Assembly (NCBI GenBank): GCA_024180945.1 | Contig: JAKSGN010000007.1 | Span: 1,488,001 to 1,552,000, forward strand | DNA length: 64,000 nucleotides | Source of the DNA: Macrophomina tecta | Lineage: Eukaryota > Ascomycota > Dothideomycetes > Botryosphaeriales > Botryosphaeriaceae | Direction of reading: 5' to 3' | Shown here: positions 34,509 through 45,285 of the stretch, in pieces | How positions within the stretch are numbered: position 1 is the first letter of the stretch | How the letters are laid out: each line of letters starts with the position of its first letter | Notes under the pieces: model-generated | What the model saw: only the letters and a program-made list of their open reading frames with translations | Databases searched by the model: none | Told to the model about the DNA's origin: nothing | Program-made: the position numbers and the translations under genes

Positions 34509-37500
34509 ATGGACGGTGATCGTACAAAGAGGCCCACTCCAGACATCGAGGGCGAGATTCCTGGCGGCTGGCTGGACACGCCTGCTCTCGAGAACCAGCT
34601 GACCGACTACCCTGGCACCACTTCCGGGCAGTCCACTCCCAGGGCTGAGCGTACCACGTCCGTACAACAGCCCTTGCATACCACGACCGCATTTGCCGAC
34701 GCAAGTGGAAACAGTCACTCCTCGGGGGAGAACACTGCCGTCCCCAGCCCAGAGGACCATTCCAGCTCTAACGTCCCTTTCACTGATGACGGCATGGACA
34801 AAGAGCACAAACGTGAATCCGTAGAAGAGGAGGAGGAGGAGGAGGAGGAGGAGGAGGAGGAGGAGGAGGAAGTTGTCCACACCGACAAAGACGCCGAAGC
34901 CGATGACGAAGGCGGCTTCATGCCCATCCGCACCGGCGCTTCGCAGCAGCAGCATCAGCAGCAATCCGACCGGCCGGCCCTGCAGAAAACAGCCTCCGGC
35001 CGCACCATCACCGAGGATGACCTCTTCCGGGTGCTGTCGCGCCGACGAACAACCCAGTCCGCCGCCTCCAACACCACGGCGGCGGACGACCCAGATCATG
35101 CAGCCGAGCAGGAGGAGATCAACCGGCTGCTGTCGCGCATGTTCGGGCAGTCGCGCCAGGAGAGCTCCGAGGAGGAGAAGACGCGCCACCTGGGCGTGGT
35201 GTTCAAGAACCTGACGGTGCGCGGCATGGGGCTGGGCGCCGCGCTGCAGCCGACGACAGGGGACTTGTTCGCGAATCCGCTGCGGTTCGTCGTGAATCTG
35301 TTCAGGAGGGGCCCGAGGCGCGCGGCGGGGAAGCCGCCCGTTCGGACGCTGATCGATGGCTTTTCGGGGTGCGTCAAGCCCGGCGAGATGTTGCTCGTGC
35401 TGGGAAGGCCCGGCGCCGGGTGCTCGACTTTCCTGAAGGTCATCGGGAACCAGAGGTTTGGGTTCGAGAGTGTGGAGGGAGATGTGACGTATGGCGGTAC
35501 GCCGGCGGAGTTGATGGGGAAGAAGTATAGGAGTGAGGTCCTCTACAACCCGGAGGAGGACCTCCACTATGCGACACTCAGCGTGAAAAATACCCTTACT
35601 TTCGCGTTGAAGACGAGGACGCCGGGCAAGGATTCGCGGAAGGAGGGCGAGACGCGGCAGGACTACATCCGCGAGTTTCTGCGGGTTGTCAGCAAGCTTT
35701 TCTGGATCGAGCATACCATGGGAACCAAGGTCGGCAATGAGTTTGTGAGAGGTGTGTCGGGTGGTGAGAAGAAGCGTGTTAGTATTGCGGAAGCTATGAT
35801 CACGAAGGCTTCCGTCCAGGCATGGGACAACAGTACGAAGGGCTTGGATGCTTCTACTGCGCTGGAATACGTCCAGAGTTTACGCTCACTGACAAACATG
35901 GCACGCGTTTCCACCTCGGTTGCGTTGTACCAAGCCGGAGAGAGTCTCTACAGCCTTTTCGACAAAGTTCTCCTTATCGACGAGGGCAAATGCTGCTATT
36001 TCGGCCCTGCAGACGAAGCACCGGGGTACTTTAAGGAGCTTGGGTTTGTGCAACCACCGCGGTGGACCAGCGCCGATTTCCTTACCTCCGTCACCGATGA
36101 GCACGAGCGCAACATCAAAGAAGGATGGGAGGATCGTATTCCGCGTTCACCTGAGCAGTTCGCGGATATCTTCTTCCAGAGCGAGCGGCATAGGAAGAAC
36201 CTTGAGGAGATCGAGGAGTTCCAGGAAGAGACCAGGCGTATGGAAGAGGAACGGCGCGCCGCCGCGACCAAGGCAACAAAGAAGAAGAACTACACCATCT
36301 CGTTCCCCATGCAAGTCATGGCTTGCACGAAACGCCAATTCCTCGTGATGATTGGCGACAAGCAGTCTCTCGCTGGCAAGTGGGGCGGTATCTTGTTCCA
36401 GGCCCTCATAGTAGGAAGTTTGTTCTACAACCAACCCAAGACCGCCGAGGGCGTCTTCACACGCGGTGGTGTCATCTTCTTCATGCTCCTCTTCAACGCT
36501 CTGCTGGCTCTAGCGGAGCTGACCGCCGCCTTCGGTTCCCGCCTCATCCTCCTGAAGCACAAGAGTTTCTCGTTCTACCGGCCCTCCGCCTACGCCCTCG
36601 CCCAAACCGTGGTCGACATCCCGCTCGTCCTCGTGCAAGTTCTCCTCTTCGATATCGTCGTCTACTTCATGAGCAACCTGCAACGCACGGCGTCGCAATT
36701 CTTCATCAGCGTGCTCTTCCTCTTCATTCTCACGATGACCATGTACGCCTTCTTCCGCGCCATCGGCGCCCTTGTCGACTCGCTTGACGTCGCCACGCGC
36801 ATAACCGGCGTTGCTATCCAGATCCTCGTCGTCTACACCGGCTATCTCATCCCCCCGCGCAAGATGCATCCGTGGTTTAGCTGGCTGCGCTGGGTCAACC
36901 CAGTGCAGTACGCCTTCGAAGCCCTCGTCTCGAACGAGTTCTACAATCTCGATATCGAATGCGTGCCCCCGTACATCGTGCCACAGCTGCCGGGCGCCAC
37001 GCCGGAGTATCAGACCTGCGCGCTGCAGGGCAGCACGCCGGGCTCGACGATCGTTAGTGGCGCGAATTATATCGACGTCGCGTATAGTTATAAGCGCAGC
37101 CATCTGTGGCGGAATTTCGGCTTCATCTGCGCATTCTTCGCGTTCTTCGTCTTCCTGACCGCGTTGGGGATGGAGCTGCAGAAGCCGAATAAGGGGGGCG
37201 GCAGCGTGACCATCTATAAGCGCGGTCAGGCTCCGAGCGCGGTGAGGAAGGAGATGGAGAAGGGCGCGGAGGCGGAGGATGAGGAGAAGGGTAAGCAGAA
37301 TGGCAGTGCTAACGGGTATGCGGAAAAGGAGGAGCAAGAGGAAAAGGGCGCCGAGGGCGTTGCGAAGAACGAGACAATCTTCACTTGGCAGAACGTCAAC
37401 TACACGATCCCATACGAGGGTGGGGAGAGGAAGTTGTTGCAGAATGTGCAGGGCTATGTCAAGCCTGGGAAGTTAACTGCGCTAATGGGTGCTTCTGGTA

Positions 37501-39883
37501 AGTTGTTCCCTTTGTGGTTCTCATCAGATCTCGGTTCTGACGACAAGCAGGCGCTGGCAAAACAACACTCCTCAATGTCCTGGCTCAACGTATCCGGTTC
37601 GGTGTTGTCACCGGCGACTTCTTGGTCGACGGAAAGCCGCTCCCCAAGTCCTTTCAAAGAAGTACGGGCTTTGCCGAACAGCAGGATGTCCACGAGTCCA
37701 CCTCTACGGTCAGAGAAGCTCTCCGGTTCTCTGCCAAGTTGCGGCAACCTAGAGAGGTGCCTCTCCAAGAGAAATACGATTATGTTGAGAAGATCATTGA
37801 CCTGCTTGAAATGCGCGATATCGCCGGCGCTGTCATCGGAAATCCTGGCGCAGGTCTGAACCAGGAGCAACGAAAGCGTCTTACCATCGGCGTGGAGCTG
37901 GCCAGTAAGCCCGAACTCCTTATGTTCCTCGACGAACCGACTTCCGGACTGGACAGCGGTGCGGCTTTCAACATCGTCCGCTTTCTGCGTAAGCTTGCGG
38001 ATGCAGGGCAGGCTATTCTCTGCACCATCCATCAGCCGAGTTCTGTCTTGTTCGAGAACTTTGACCAGCTGCTGCTCCTCAAGAGCGGCGGTCGGACCGT
38101 GTACTTTGGAGAGCTTGGCCACGACAGTAAGAACCTGATCAGCTATCTCGAGCGGAATGGAGCAAAGAAGTGCCCTCCAAAGGCGAACCCTGCCGAGTAC
38201 ATGCTCGAAGCCATTGGCGCAGGCAATCCAGACTACAAGGGACAGGACTGGGGCGATGTCTGGGAAAGGTCATCCGAGAACGAAAGCCTCACCAAGGAGA
38301 TCCAACAAATCATCTCAGAACGGAGGCAAGCAGGCAACAAAGAGAATGTCAGCGACGACCGGGAGTACGCGATGCCGCTCTCGACTCAAACATTCGCGGT
38401 GGTGAAACGGTCCTTCGCGGCCATGTGGCGCTCGCCGCAGTACGTGATGGGCATGATGATGCTGCACATCTTCACCGGGCTCTTCAACGGCTTCACCTTC
38501 TGGGACCTGGGCAACAGTCAGATCGACATGCAGTCGCGCCTTTTCTCGACGTTCATGACGCTGACCATCTCGCCGCCGCTGATCCAGCAGTTGCAGCCGC
38601 GCTTCCTGGAGGCCCGCAACATCTTCGAGTCGCGCGAGTCCAACTCCAAGATCTATTCGTGGATCGCCTTCACCACCGCGACAATCGTCTCCGAGATCCC
38701 GTACCGTATCGTCGCCGGCACAATCTACTGGGCTTGCTGGTACTTCCCGCCCAACTTTCCGAGGGACTCGTACACGTCTGCGAGCGTGTGGGCGCTGGTC
38801 ATGGTGTTCGAGCTGTACTACCTTGGGTTCGGACAGGCGATTGCGTCGTTCTCGCCCAATGAGTTGCTGGCGTCGCTGCTGGTGCCGATTTTCTTCTTGT
38901 TTGTAGTGAGCTTCTGCGGTGTTGTGGTGCCGTATGCGGGGCTGCCGTACTTCTGGCAGTCGTGGATGTATCATCTGGTAAGTGGAGCTGCAAACCGTCC
39001 TTCCTATGACAAGGTCAATCTTGAGAGAATTGCAACATGTTTTCGAGCAAATGGAGTGGAAGCACCAGTCGGCAGGTGAGGAGGGTAGTCAGTGGTCCTG
39101 AGCACCCCCAGCCGGACGCAGGCTTCAGCTCTGGGTGCGGCATTTGCAGGCATTGTTGCGATACTTTCTGAGACAGACCTCGGAAGCATGGACGTACCCT
39201 TCTAACCGGGCTGTAATTGTAGACGCCGTTCCGATACCTGCTGGAATCGTTCCTCGGGCTACTCACGCACAACCAGCCGATCCGCTGCGACAGCAACGAG
39301 ATAGCGACGTTCAACGCGCCGGCGGGCCAGACATGCGAGAGCTATGCAGGGCCGTTCGCCCAGACGAGCGGCTACGTGCAGACGAATCCCGACGGCAGCT
39401 GCGGCTACTGCCAGTACGCCAACGGGGACCAGTTCGTAAGTTCTTATCTCTTTTCCCGGCTCTTCTCTTTCCTGTGTGGCGCTCTTGCCGCGCGTGCTTG
39501 TGTCTTTTTCCCTCAACAGTGCCCCCCACGTACCCTTTTTCCGCAGCATCCTCTTGGCGGGTCGGCGCGCAAGCGGTAAAGCCCAGCCCGTGAGGGCGCG
39601 TTGAGTGCGCGAGAATCCGGGACGCACCCTAGGAGGGCATCGGGACGGGCCGGGTGCGGAATTGGGAGTGGGCACCGAGAGAGGCCACCGCCGCCACCTC
39701 TGCTTTCTTTTTGGCCCCTCCCGCGGCTCAGCCACTGCCCACCTGCGATGCGCATGCAGCCGGCCGTCCTCGCATTATACCCCAACCCTCATGCATGTTT
39801 CACATGCTTGGCTTTTTGTGCTTGGCGTTTGGTGGTCCCGCTGCCGCTGCCGCCCTCTCCGTTGCGGCGGCACTTTGCGGGCT

Positions 39884-39915
<32 letters not shown>

Positions 39916-40315
39916 TTTTATTTTCGATCTGCCTCTCCGCGATTTTTCTGCGGTTCTTTTGCTGATCTTCTGCCCGGTTGGGAATGGTTCTGGCTAACGG
40001 AAGCACGCACGATAGGGTATGAGCTTCAATGTTTTCTATCGATACGTGTGGCGCGACTTTGGAATCATGTGTAAGTTTATCCGGCGCTTGCTGCTGAAAC
40101 GGCTCTTGGGAGCGGTTCTTTCGTATGCTGATACCATTGTGCGAACAGGGGCGTACGTCCTCTTTAACTTTGCGGTCGTGTACGCGTGTTCCTGGCTGTA
40201 TCTCTCGGGCGGGCGGAGGATCAAGGCGTCAGTGAGCCCGACGCAGCGCAGGCAGCAAAAGGAGAGGAGGAAGAAGGAGCAGGAGCAGCAGAGCACAGGC
40301 GGTGGAGAGGCTTGA
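34509..40315 (+). CDS. PDR-type ABC transporter (ABCG full-size efflux pump)
   Basis: Five exons (34509-37497, 37551-38977, 39223-39435, 40016-40070, 40149-40315) give 1616 aa in the order NBD1-TMD1-NBD2-TMD2. NBD1 has the fungal PDR variant Walker A GRPGAGCST (Cys for Lys, residue about 299), VSGGEKKRVSIAEA, and NSTKGLDAST in place of a normal Walker B. NBD2 has canonical GASGAGKTTLL, which spans the first splice, a degenerate signature LNQEQRKRLTIGVE and FLDEPTSGLDS. The membrane domains show PDR motifs such as GYLIPPRKMHPWFSWLRWVN and GLPYFWQSWMYHL. The N-terminus is longer than usual and contains 16 consecutive Glu. Introns 2 and 3 are long (245 and 580 nt). Such pumps export azoles and plant toxins at the plasma membrane; the last helix is followed by a Lys/Gln-rich tail. 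Confidence 0.92.
34824..34871 (+). repeat. GAG/GAA trinucleotide tract encoding 16 Glu
   Basis: Sixteen successive Glu codons, fourteen of them GAG, at residues 106-121 of the PDR transporter. Trinucleotide runs of this kind vary in length between strains without breaking the frame. Confidence 0.9.
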
Positions 40316-40885
40316 GGGCAGAGTATTGACGATGCTTTGGGGATACGGCTACCCTTTCTGTTGCGTTCCTATTACGTTCTAGCCCCGATGTGGCGGTCTC
40401 TAGCTCCCAGATACTTTGAATAATAATTTGCCTCGATTGGGGATCGCGGGGGTATTGCGTGTCAGAGGTGGAGGGGAGGCATGTGCTCGCATGCCTGTTT
40501 TTCTGTTCTTTCCGCCGTAATCTGTGGGGAACGCGCTAGGAGCGTATGGGGCAATCTTACGTCAGAGAGTGCAAGGCCCTCAATGCTGTTTTTGTTGCTC
40601 TTCCTGTCGCGACGCTGAGCGCAGCAGGCCCAAACTTTGCCCACCCCAGGGTCTTCTGGCTGCAGCCGGTGCCTGACTCTTTCGCTTCGACGCTCAATTA
40701 ATCGCCGAGCCGTCTGCTGCGCCAGCCCTTGTCCCAGGGGAGCAGTTGGTGCGATGGGCATATCCATGGATCGGTTGGAAACGACGGATCGTGGCAGGGC
40801 TCTCGGGGGGCCCGCACGCGGCTAGACGCGGGCACATGTTTTGAGATTTACTGTGGGCTCTATTTTTCTCGCTCGTCCCTAGCCG

Positions 40886-40917
40886 GGCTGGCGCAAGGCT
40901 GGCGCAAGGCTGGCGCT
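40886..40917 (+). repeat. tandem repeat GGCTGGCGCAA
   Basis: An 11-bp unit, GGCTGGCGCAA, occurs twice in full and a third time in part (GGCTGGCGCT). Confidence 0.8.
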
Positions 40918-41658
40918 GGGGCTTGTCACGCGTGCTTCCGCGTGCCCATGGGGGCGACCGCGGATCTCCTGAAATTGGGGGCCAGGCAGAGCGACGAAGA
41001 CAAGCAACGGGCTAAAAGACGGAGCCAATGCAAGAGCGGGCAGCATCTGGCCCAAGGCCGCAGCCCGAGGGCCAGGCCAGACTTTTCCGCCCTCGCACGC
41101 ACATGCCCCGGGGGCCCGGGGGGGCGCGCACGTTGCGGCGGCAAACGCTGGCGACGCGCGGGCGGAGGGAGTCGGGCAAACGAGGAGCGATGATGAGAGC
41201 TGGATGAGGCATTATCACATCACAGGGATTTCTGGGGAGGCAGAGCTGTCGTCACTGGCGGCCAGTCGCAGGCGCGCCGAGTCAGCAGCAGCGGCAGCGG
41301 CAGCCCCAGCCTGTGAACGCGGGGCCGGGCCAGCCCCTCGTCGTGTGCCCCTCCACATCCACATCTCGCGCGGCCTCGATCGCCGCCCCTCGCCCAGGCC
41401 AGCCTGTCGTCATGGGGGGAGTCCGCTGCTGGGAACGTCGTGCCTTGTCGGGCAGAGGTCACACGCGCGCGCTACGTAAAAGGGCCCCCCAGCGGCTGCC
41501 CCAGGCGGCGCCCCTACGAGCGCCCTCGGTTAAAGGCTCGTCCGCGCTCTGATGTTTGGGCTTCTTTGTCCACCTCGTACCTGTTATCGATCCTTTGCGC
41601 CGGCTCTTTTTCGTCGCCCTGAGGCCCACGCCGTCCGACGCCCGACTTGTTTTCGTCA

Positions 41659-41754
41659 GACGGCCAATCCCCACGACACGGAGAGCTCCCGTCGGCCCAC
41701 GGCTCTCTTTTTCGGTAGTAACTGCGCCTCCCAGACCACCCCGGACGGCCAATC
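41659..41754 (+). promoter_or_regulatory. duplicated GACGGCCAATC (CCAAT boxes)
   Basis: The 11-mer GACGGCCAATC occurs at 41659-41669 and again at 41744-41754, that is 158 and 73 nt upstream of the PEP carboxykinase ATG. CCAAT is bound by the HAP/CBF complex in ascomycetes, and the identical flanks argue that both copies are functional sites. Confidence 0.55.
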
Positions 41755-41825
41755 AGCGCGCCGGCTAACTGAGCGCTCGCCGAGAGCCAGACAGGATCGT
41801 GAAGACGCAACAAGCCCGCGCAGAC

Positions 41826-43530
41826 ATGGCGGGAACTACTAAAGGAGCCGGCATCCCCAGCGATGTGCCTGTTCGAACCTCATCCCCCGGCCCTCTCTTC
41901 ACCGGAGACTACGCTCGCCAGCAGGTCGCGAAGCAGCAGAAGAACAACTTCCACTCCAGCTCTCTCAAGATGGTCACCAACCCCCAGAACGTCAACAAGA
42001 CGGCCCTCCACCCGGCCGGCCTGCAGTGCGTGCCGTCCTCCCCAGCTCCCGTTTGGGGCTCTTACTGACTGCTGCTCTGCCAGGCCGTCGAAGGAGCACA
42101 CCGAGATCGAGGAGGAGCTGCACGACAAGGCACACATCGACTACGACCGCGTCGCCATTGTGAGCGCCGTCCCGAGCCGTGCTGCCGTGATTGGACACTG
42201 ACCGCCGAGCTTCCAGATTGCCAACCCCTCGGTTGCAGCGCTGTACGAAGATGCGTTGGTCTACGAGACTGGCTCGGCCATCACGTCGTCAGGCGCGCTC
42301 TCCGCCTACTCTGGAGCCAAGACCGGCCGCTCGCCGTCGGACAAGCGTATTGTGCAGGAGCCGTCGTCAGAAAAGGACGTGTGGTGGGGCCCTGTCAACA
42401 AGCCGATGAGCCCTGATGTAAGTCCCATGCAAGTGTTCCCTTCCGCCGCAGTGTCACTCGGCGTACTACCCCACAACCCCGACGTCATGTTCGTCGCCGA
42501 GCGCCACCGTCGCCCGCCCCGCCTGTGATTCGCAGGCGTGCCGTCTTTCCCCGCATCCGCCCACGCGACTCCCATCCATGCTCGCCTGGGCGCGGGGCAC
42601 ACGTGCTCGCTCCAGCAACTGCACGCACATGCTAATCGCTGCCGCTGCAGGTCTGGCGCATCAACCGCGAGCGTGCCATCGACTACCTCAACACCAGGAA
42701 CCGCATCTACGTCGTCGACGGTTTCGCCGGCTGGGACGAGCGCTACCGCATCAAGGTCCGCGTGGTCTGCGCCCGCGCCTACCATGCCCTCTTCATGCGC
42801 AACATGCTCATCCGCCCCTCGCGCGCCGAGCTCGAGCATTTCCACCCCGACTACGTCATCTACAACGCCGGCGCCTTCCCCGCCAACAGGTACACCTCCG
42901 GCATGACCTCCGCCACCTCCGTCGCCATCAACTTCGCCGACAAGGAGATGGTTATCCTCGGCACCGAGTATGCCGGTGAGATGAAGAAGGGCATCTTCAC
43001 CGTGCTCTTCTACGAGATGCCCGTCAAGCACAACGTCCTCACCCTGCACTCGTCGGCCAACCAGGGCCAGAACGGCGACGTCACCGTCTTCTTCGGTCTG
43101 TCGGGTACCGGCAAGACCACCCTGTCGGCCGACCCCAAGCGCGCCCTGATCGGCGACGACGAGCACTGCTGGAGCGACACCGGTGTCTTCAACATCGAGG
43201 GCGGCTGCTACGCCAAGTGCATCGGCCTCTCCGCCGAGAAGGAGCCCGACATCTTCAACGCCATCCGCTTCGGCTCCATTCTCGAGAACGTCGTCTTTGA
43301 CCCGGAGACCCGCGAGGTCGACTACGACGACTCGACCCTCACCGAGAACACGCGTTGCGCCTACCCGATCGAGTACATCGACAACACGCTGATCCCCTGC
43401 ATCTCCTCCAACCACCCCTCCAACATCATCCTCCTTACCTGCGACGCCCGCGGCGTGCTGCCGCCCATCTCGAAGCTCAACACCGAGCAGACCATGTACC
43501 ACTTCATCTCCGGCTACACCTCGAAGATGG

Positions 43531-43562
<32 letters not shown>

Positions 43563-43991
43563 GCCACCTTCTCGTCGTGCTTTGCCCAGCCCTTCCTCGC
43601 CCTCCACCCCATGCGCTACGCCCGCATGCTCGCCGACAAGATCGCCCAGCACAACGCCAACGCCTGGCTCCTCAACACCGGCTGGGTCGGCGCCGGCGCC
43701 ACCACCGGCGGCAAGCGCTGCCCCCTCAAGTACACCCGCGCCATCCTCGACGCCATCCACAGCGGCGAGCTCGCCAAGGTCGAGTTCGAGACGTACGAGA
43801 CCTTCAACCTCTCCGTGCCCAAGTCGTGCCCTGGCGTCCCTGACGAGCTGCTTAACCCGGCCAAGAGCTGGACGGGCACCGCGGACTTCAAGGACGAGGT
43901 CACGAAGCTGGGTGGCCTGTTCGTGGAGAACTTCAAGAAGTACCAGGATGAGGCGACGCCGGAGGTATTGAAGGCTGGACCGGCGGTGTAG
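41826..43991 (+). CDS. acuF: phosphoenolpyruvate carboxykinase (ATP)
   Basis: Four exons (41826-42025, 42084-42159, 42217-42417, 42651-43991) give 605 aa, about the family length in Aspergillus. The enzyme converts oxaloacetate and ATP to phosphoenolpyruvate, CO2 and ADP, the committed cytosolic step of gluconeogenesis on acetate, fatty acids or amino acids. Visible motifs: [14 protein letters not shown] (substrate binding), [20 protein letters not shown], the kinase-1a loop [13 protein letters not shown] (residues about 308-316), the metal/ATP segment LIGDDEHCW, and [14 protein letters not shown]. Intron 3 is 233 nt, longer than most in this window. Strong codon bias (C-ending codons through exon 4) indicates high expression. 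The yeast homologue is PCK1; the name acuF is the Aspergillus usage. Confidence 0.95.
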
Positions 43992-45285
43992 ATCTGAGAG
44001 AATTACCTTTCTTTTTTTCCATTCTTCTTCGGATTTTCCCTTTCTTTCCCCCTGCTGGCGAGTTGTCCATGCATTTTCAAATATTCGAAATTTTCCTAGG
44101 GATTTTTTTTTTTATTCTCAAATTGGCTCTCTTGCTGGAGAGATGAGGACCTACCTCTAAGCAGATGAGAACGGATAATGGGAACATGGTGTTGAGGTGG
44201 TAGTAGAAGATGAGCTGAACGCATTGACAAGGCTCGCAGCGGGAAAGATGTGAGATAAAAATGAAATGGCATATTTGAGATAAGATGATGTTATTCTGAC
44301 CGTGCTGCGATCCTCTGTCTTTCCCTGAAAGTGATTCCCACTCAGCGTTTTTCATTGACCGCGAGTTGTCGAAGTGAGCTGCGGCACTGTTGGGCGGTGA
44401 GATGAAAGCTGTGACGTCCTCATCAAAGGAACCGGGTTTTCAGATAGAGTGCGAACCTGACAAGGCCCTCACAGGTGCGTGGCAGCCACTTATCAGTTTC
44501 CTCTTTTCTCCCCTCCTCTTTACTCTCATTTGAACAGGCGGGCAGAGCACGTGCTGGTGAGGCTCTTCGGCCCATTAGCGGGCTGTCGGGCGTAAATGCT
44601 TAGTATATAAGCCGTGTGTTTGGCTGCACTGCAGAAAGGTATCTGCGTACGGTGGCGAGAGGTGGGAGAGCTGTTGAGCGGCTCGGCGCATAACTGGGGC
44701 CATGAGGATGTCCGCAACTGACGTAACATGATTGAGATTTCTTCGCTGTGGCTTGTAAAGGTAAACGGCATGAAGTGAGAGATAGCGCGGCTGGCGGAAG
44801 GAAAGTGAGATATACGCTTGTTGGTGAGAGACACGGAAGCATGGAGGGTGGAGCCTTCACTGGTGAAGTGGTTCAATGCTGCAAGTGCACGCTCGCGGTG
44901 ATTCTTCCTATTCAACACTCGTGGCACTGGTAATGCGTGTTATTCAAACCTGAAAGCAAGTGGGGCGCGTCCACAATGCTCTCTGGCCCAGTCATGCTGG
45001 GGTGAAGTGAAAGCCGATGATGGAAGTCCGCGCCGCCTGGGCGCAAGTGAGCCTGTATGACATCCAAGTTCTTCATTAATAAGCTCTCGTACAGACCGAT
45101 CGGAAGTGAGAAGAGGACCACAAGGAACGGGTAAAGGTAACTCCATCAGCTGATCACCACGAACGTCTCTTCCAAAGACCCAACCCCCACATCTATAAAA
45201 TTCCTCTGCCTGTCCGTCCAAACCCCACTACCGACTTTCACTCTCACTCTCCTTTGTTGGCCCAGAGTCACTCTTTACTACAACC
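43992..45285. other. intergenic 1.3 kb
   Basis: 3' UTR and T-rich tail of PEP carboxykinase followed by the promoter of the M35-like gene. No gene seen. Confidence 0.55.
45194..45200 (+). promoter_or_regulatory. TATA box of the M35-like gene
   Basis: TATAAAA lies 86-92 nt upstream of the ATG, followed by a CT-rich stretch (CTTTCACTCTCACTCTCC) typical of fungal transcription starts. Confidence 0.6.

Larger units (their letters stand above)
40316..41825. other. GC-rich 1.5 kb upstream of PEP carboxykinase
   Basis: No gene. Contains an 11-bp tandem repeat (40886-40917), a CCCGGGGGCCCGGGGGG palindromic GC block near 41107, and two CCAAT boxes close to the PEP carboxykinase start. Confidence 0.55.

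Noticed and set aside
35395..35860. Deviant Walker A (Cys for Lys) and Walker B in NBD1 of the transporter
   Set aside because: This degeneracy is normal for NBD1 of fungal PDR transporters and is not damage.
36510..37337. 275-codon frame antisense to the PDR transporter
   Set aside because: Biased composition and complete overlap with conserved transporter sequence.
42306..43760. 484-codon frame antisense to PEP carboxykinase
   Set aside because: Shadow of a strongly C-ending codon bias on the sense strand; Gly/Val/Asp/Glu-rich without motifs.
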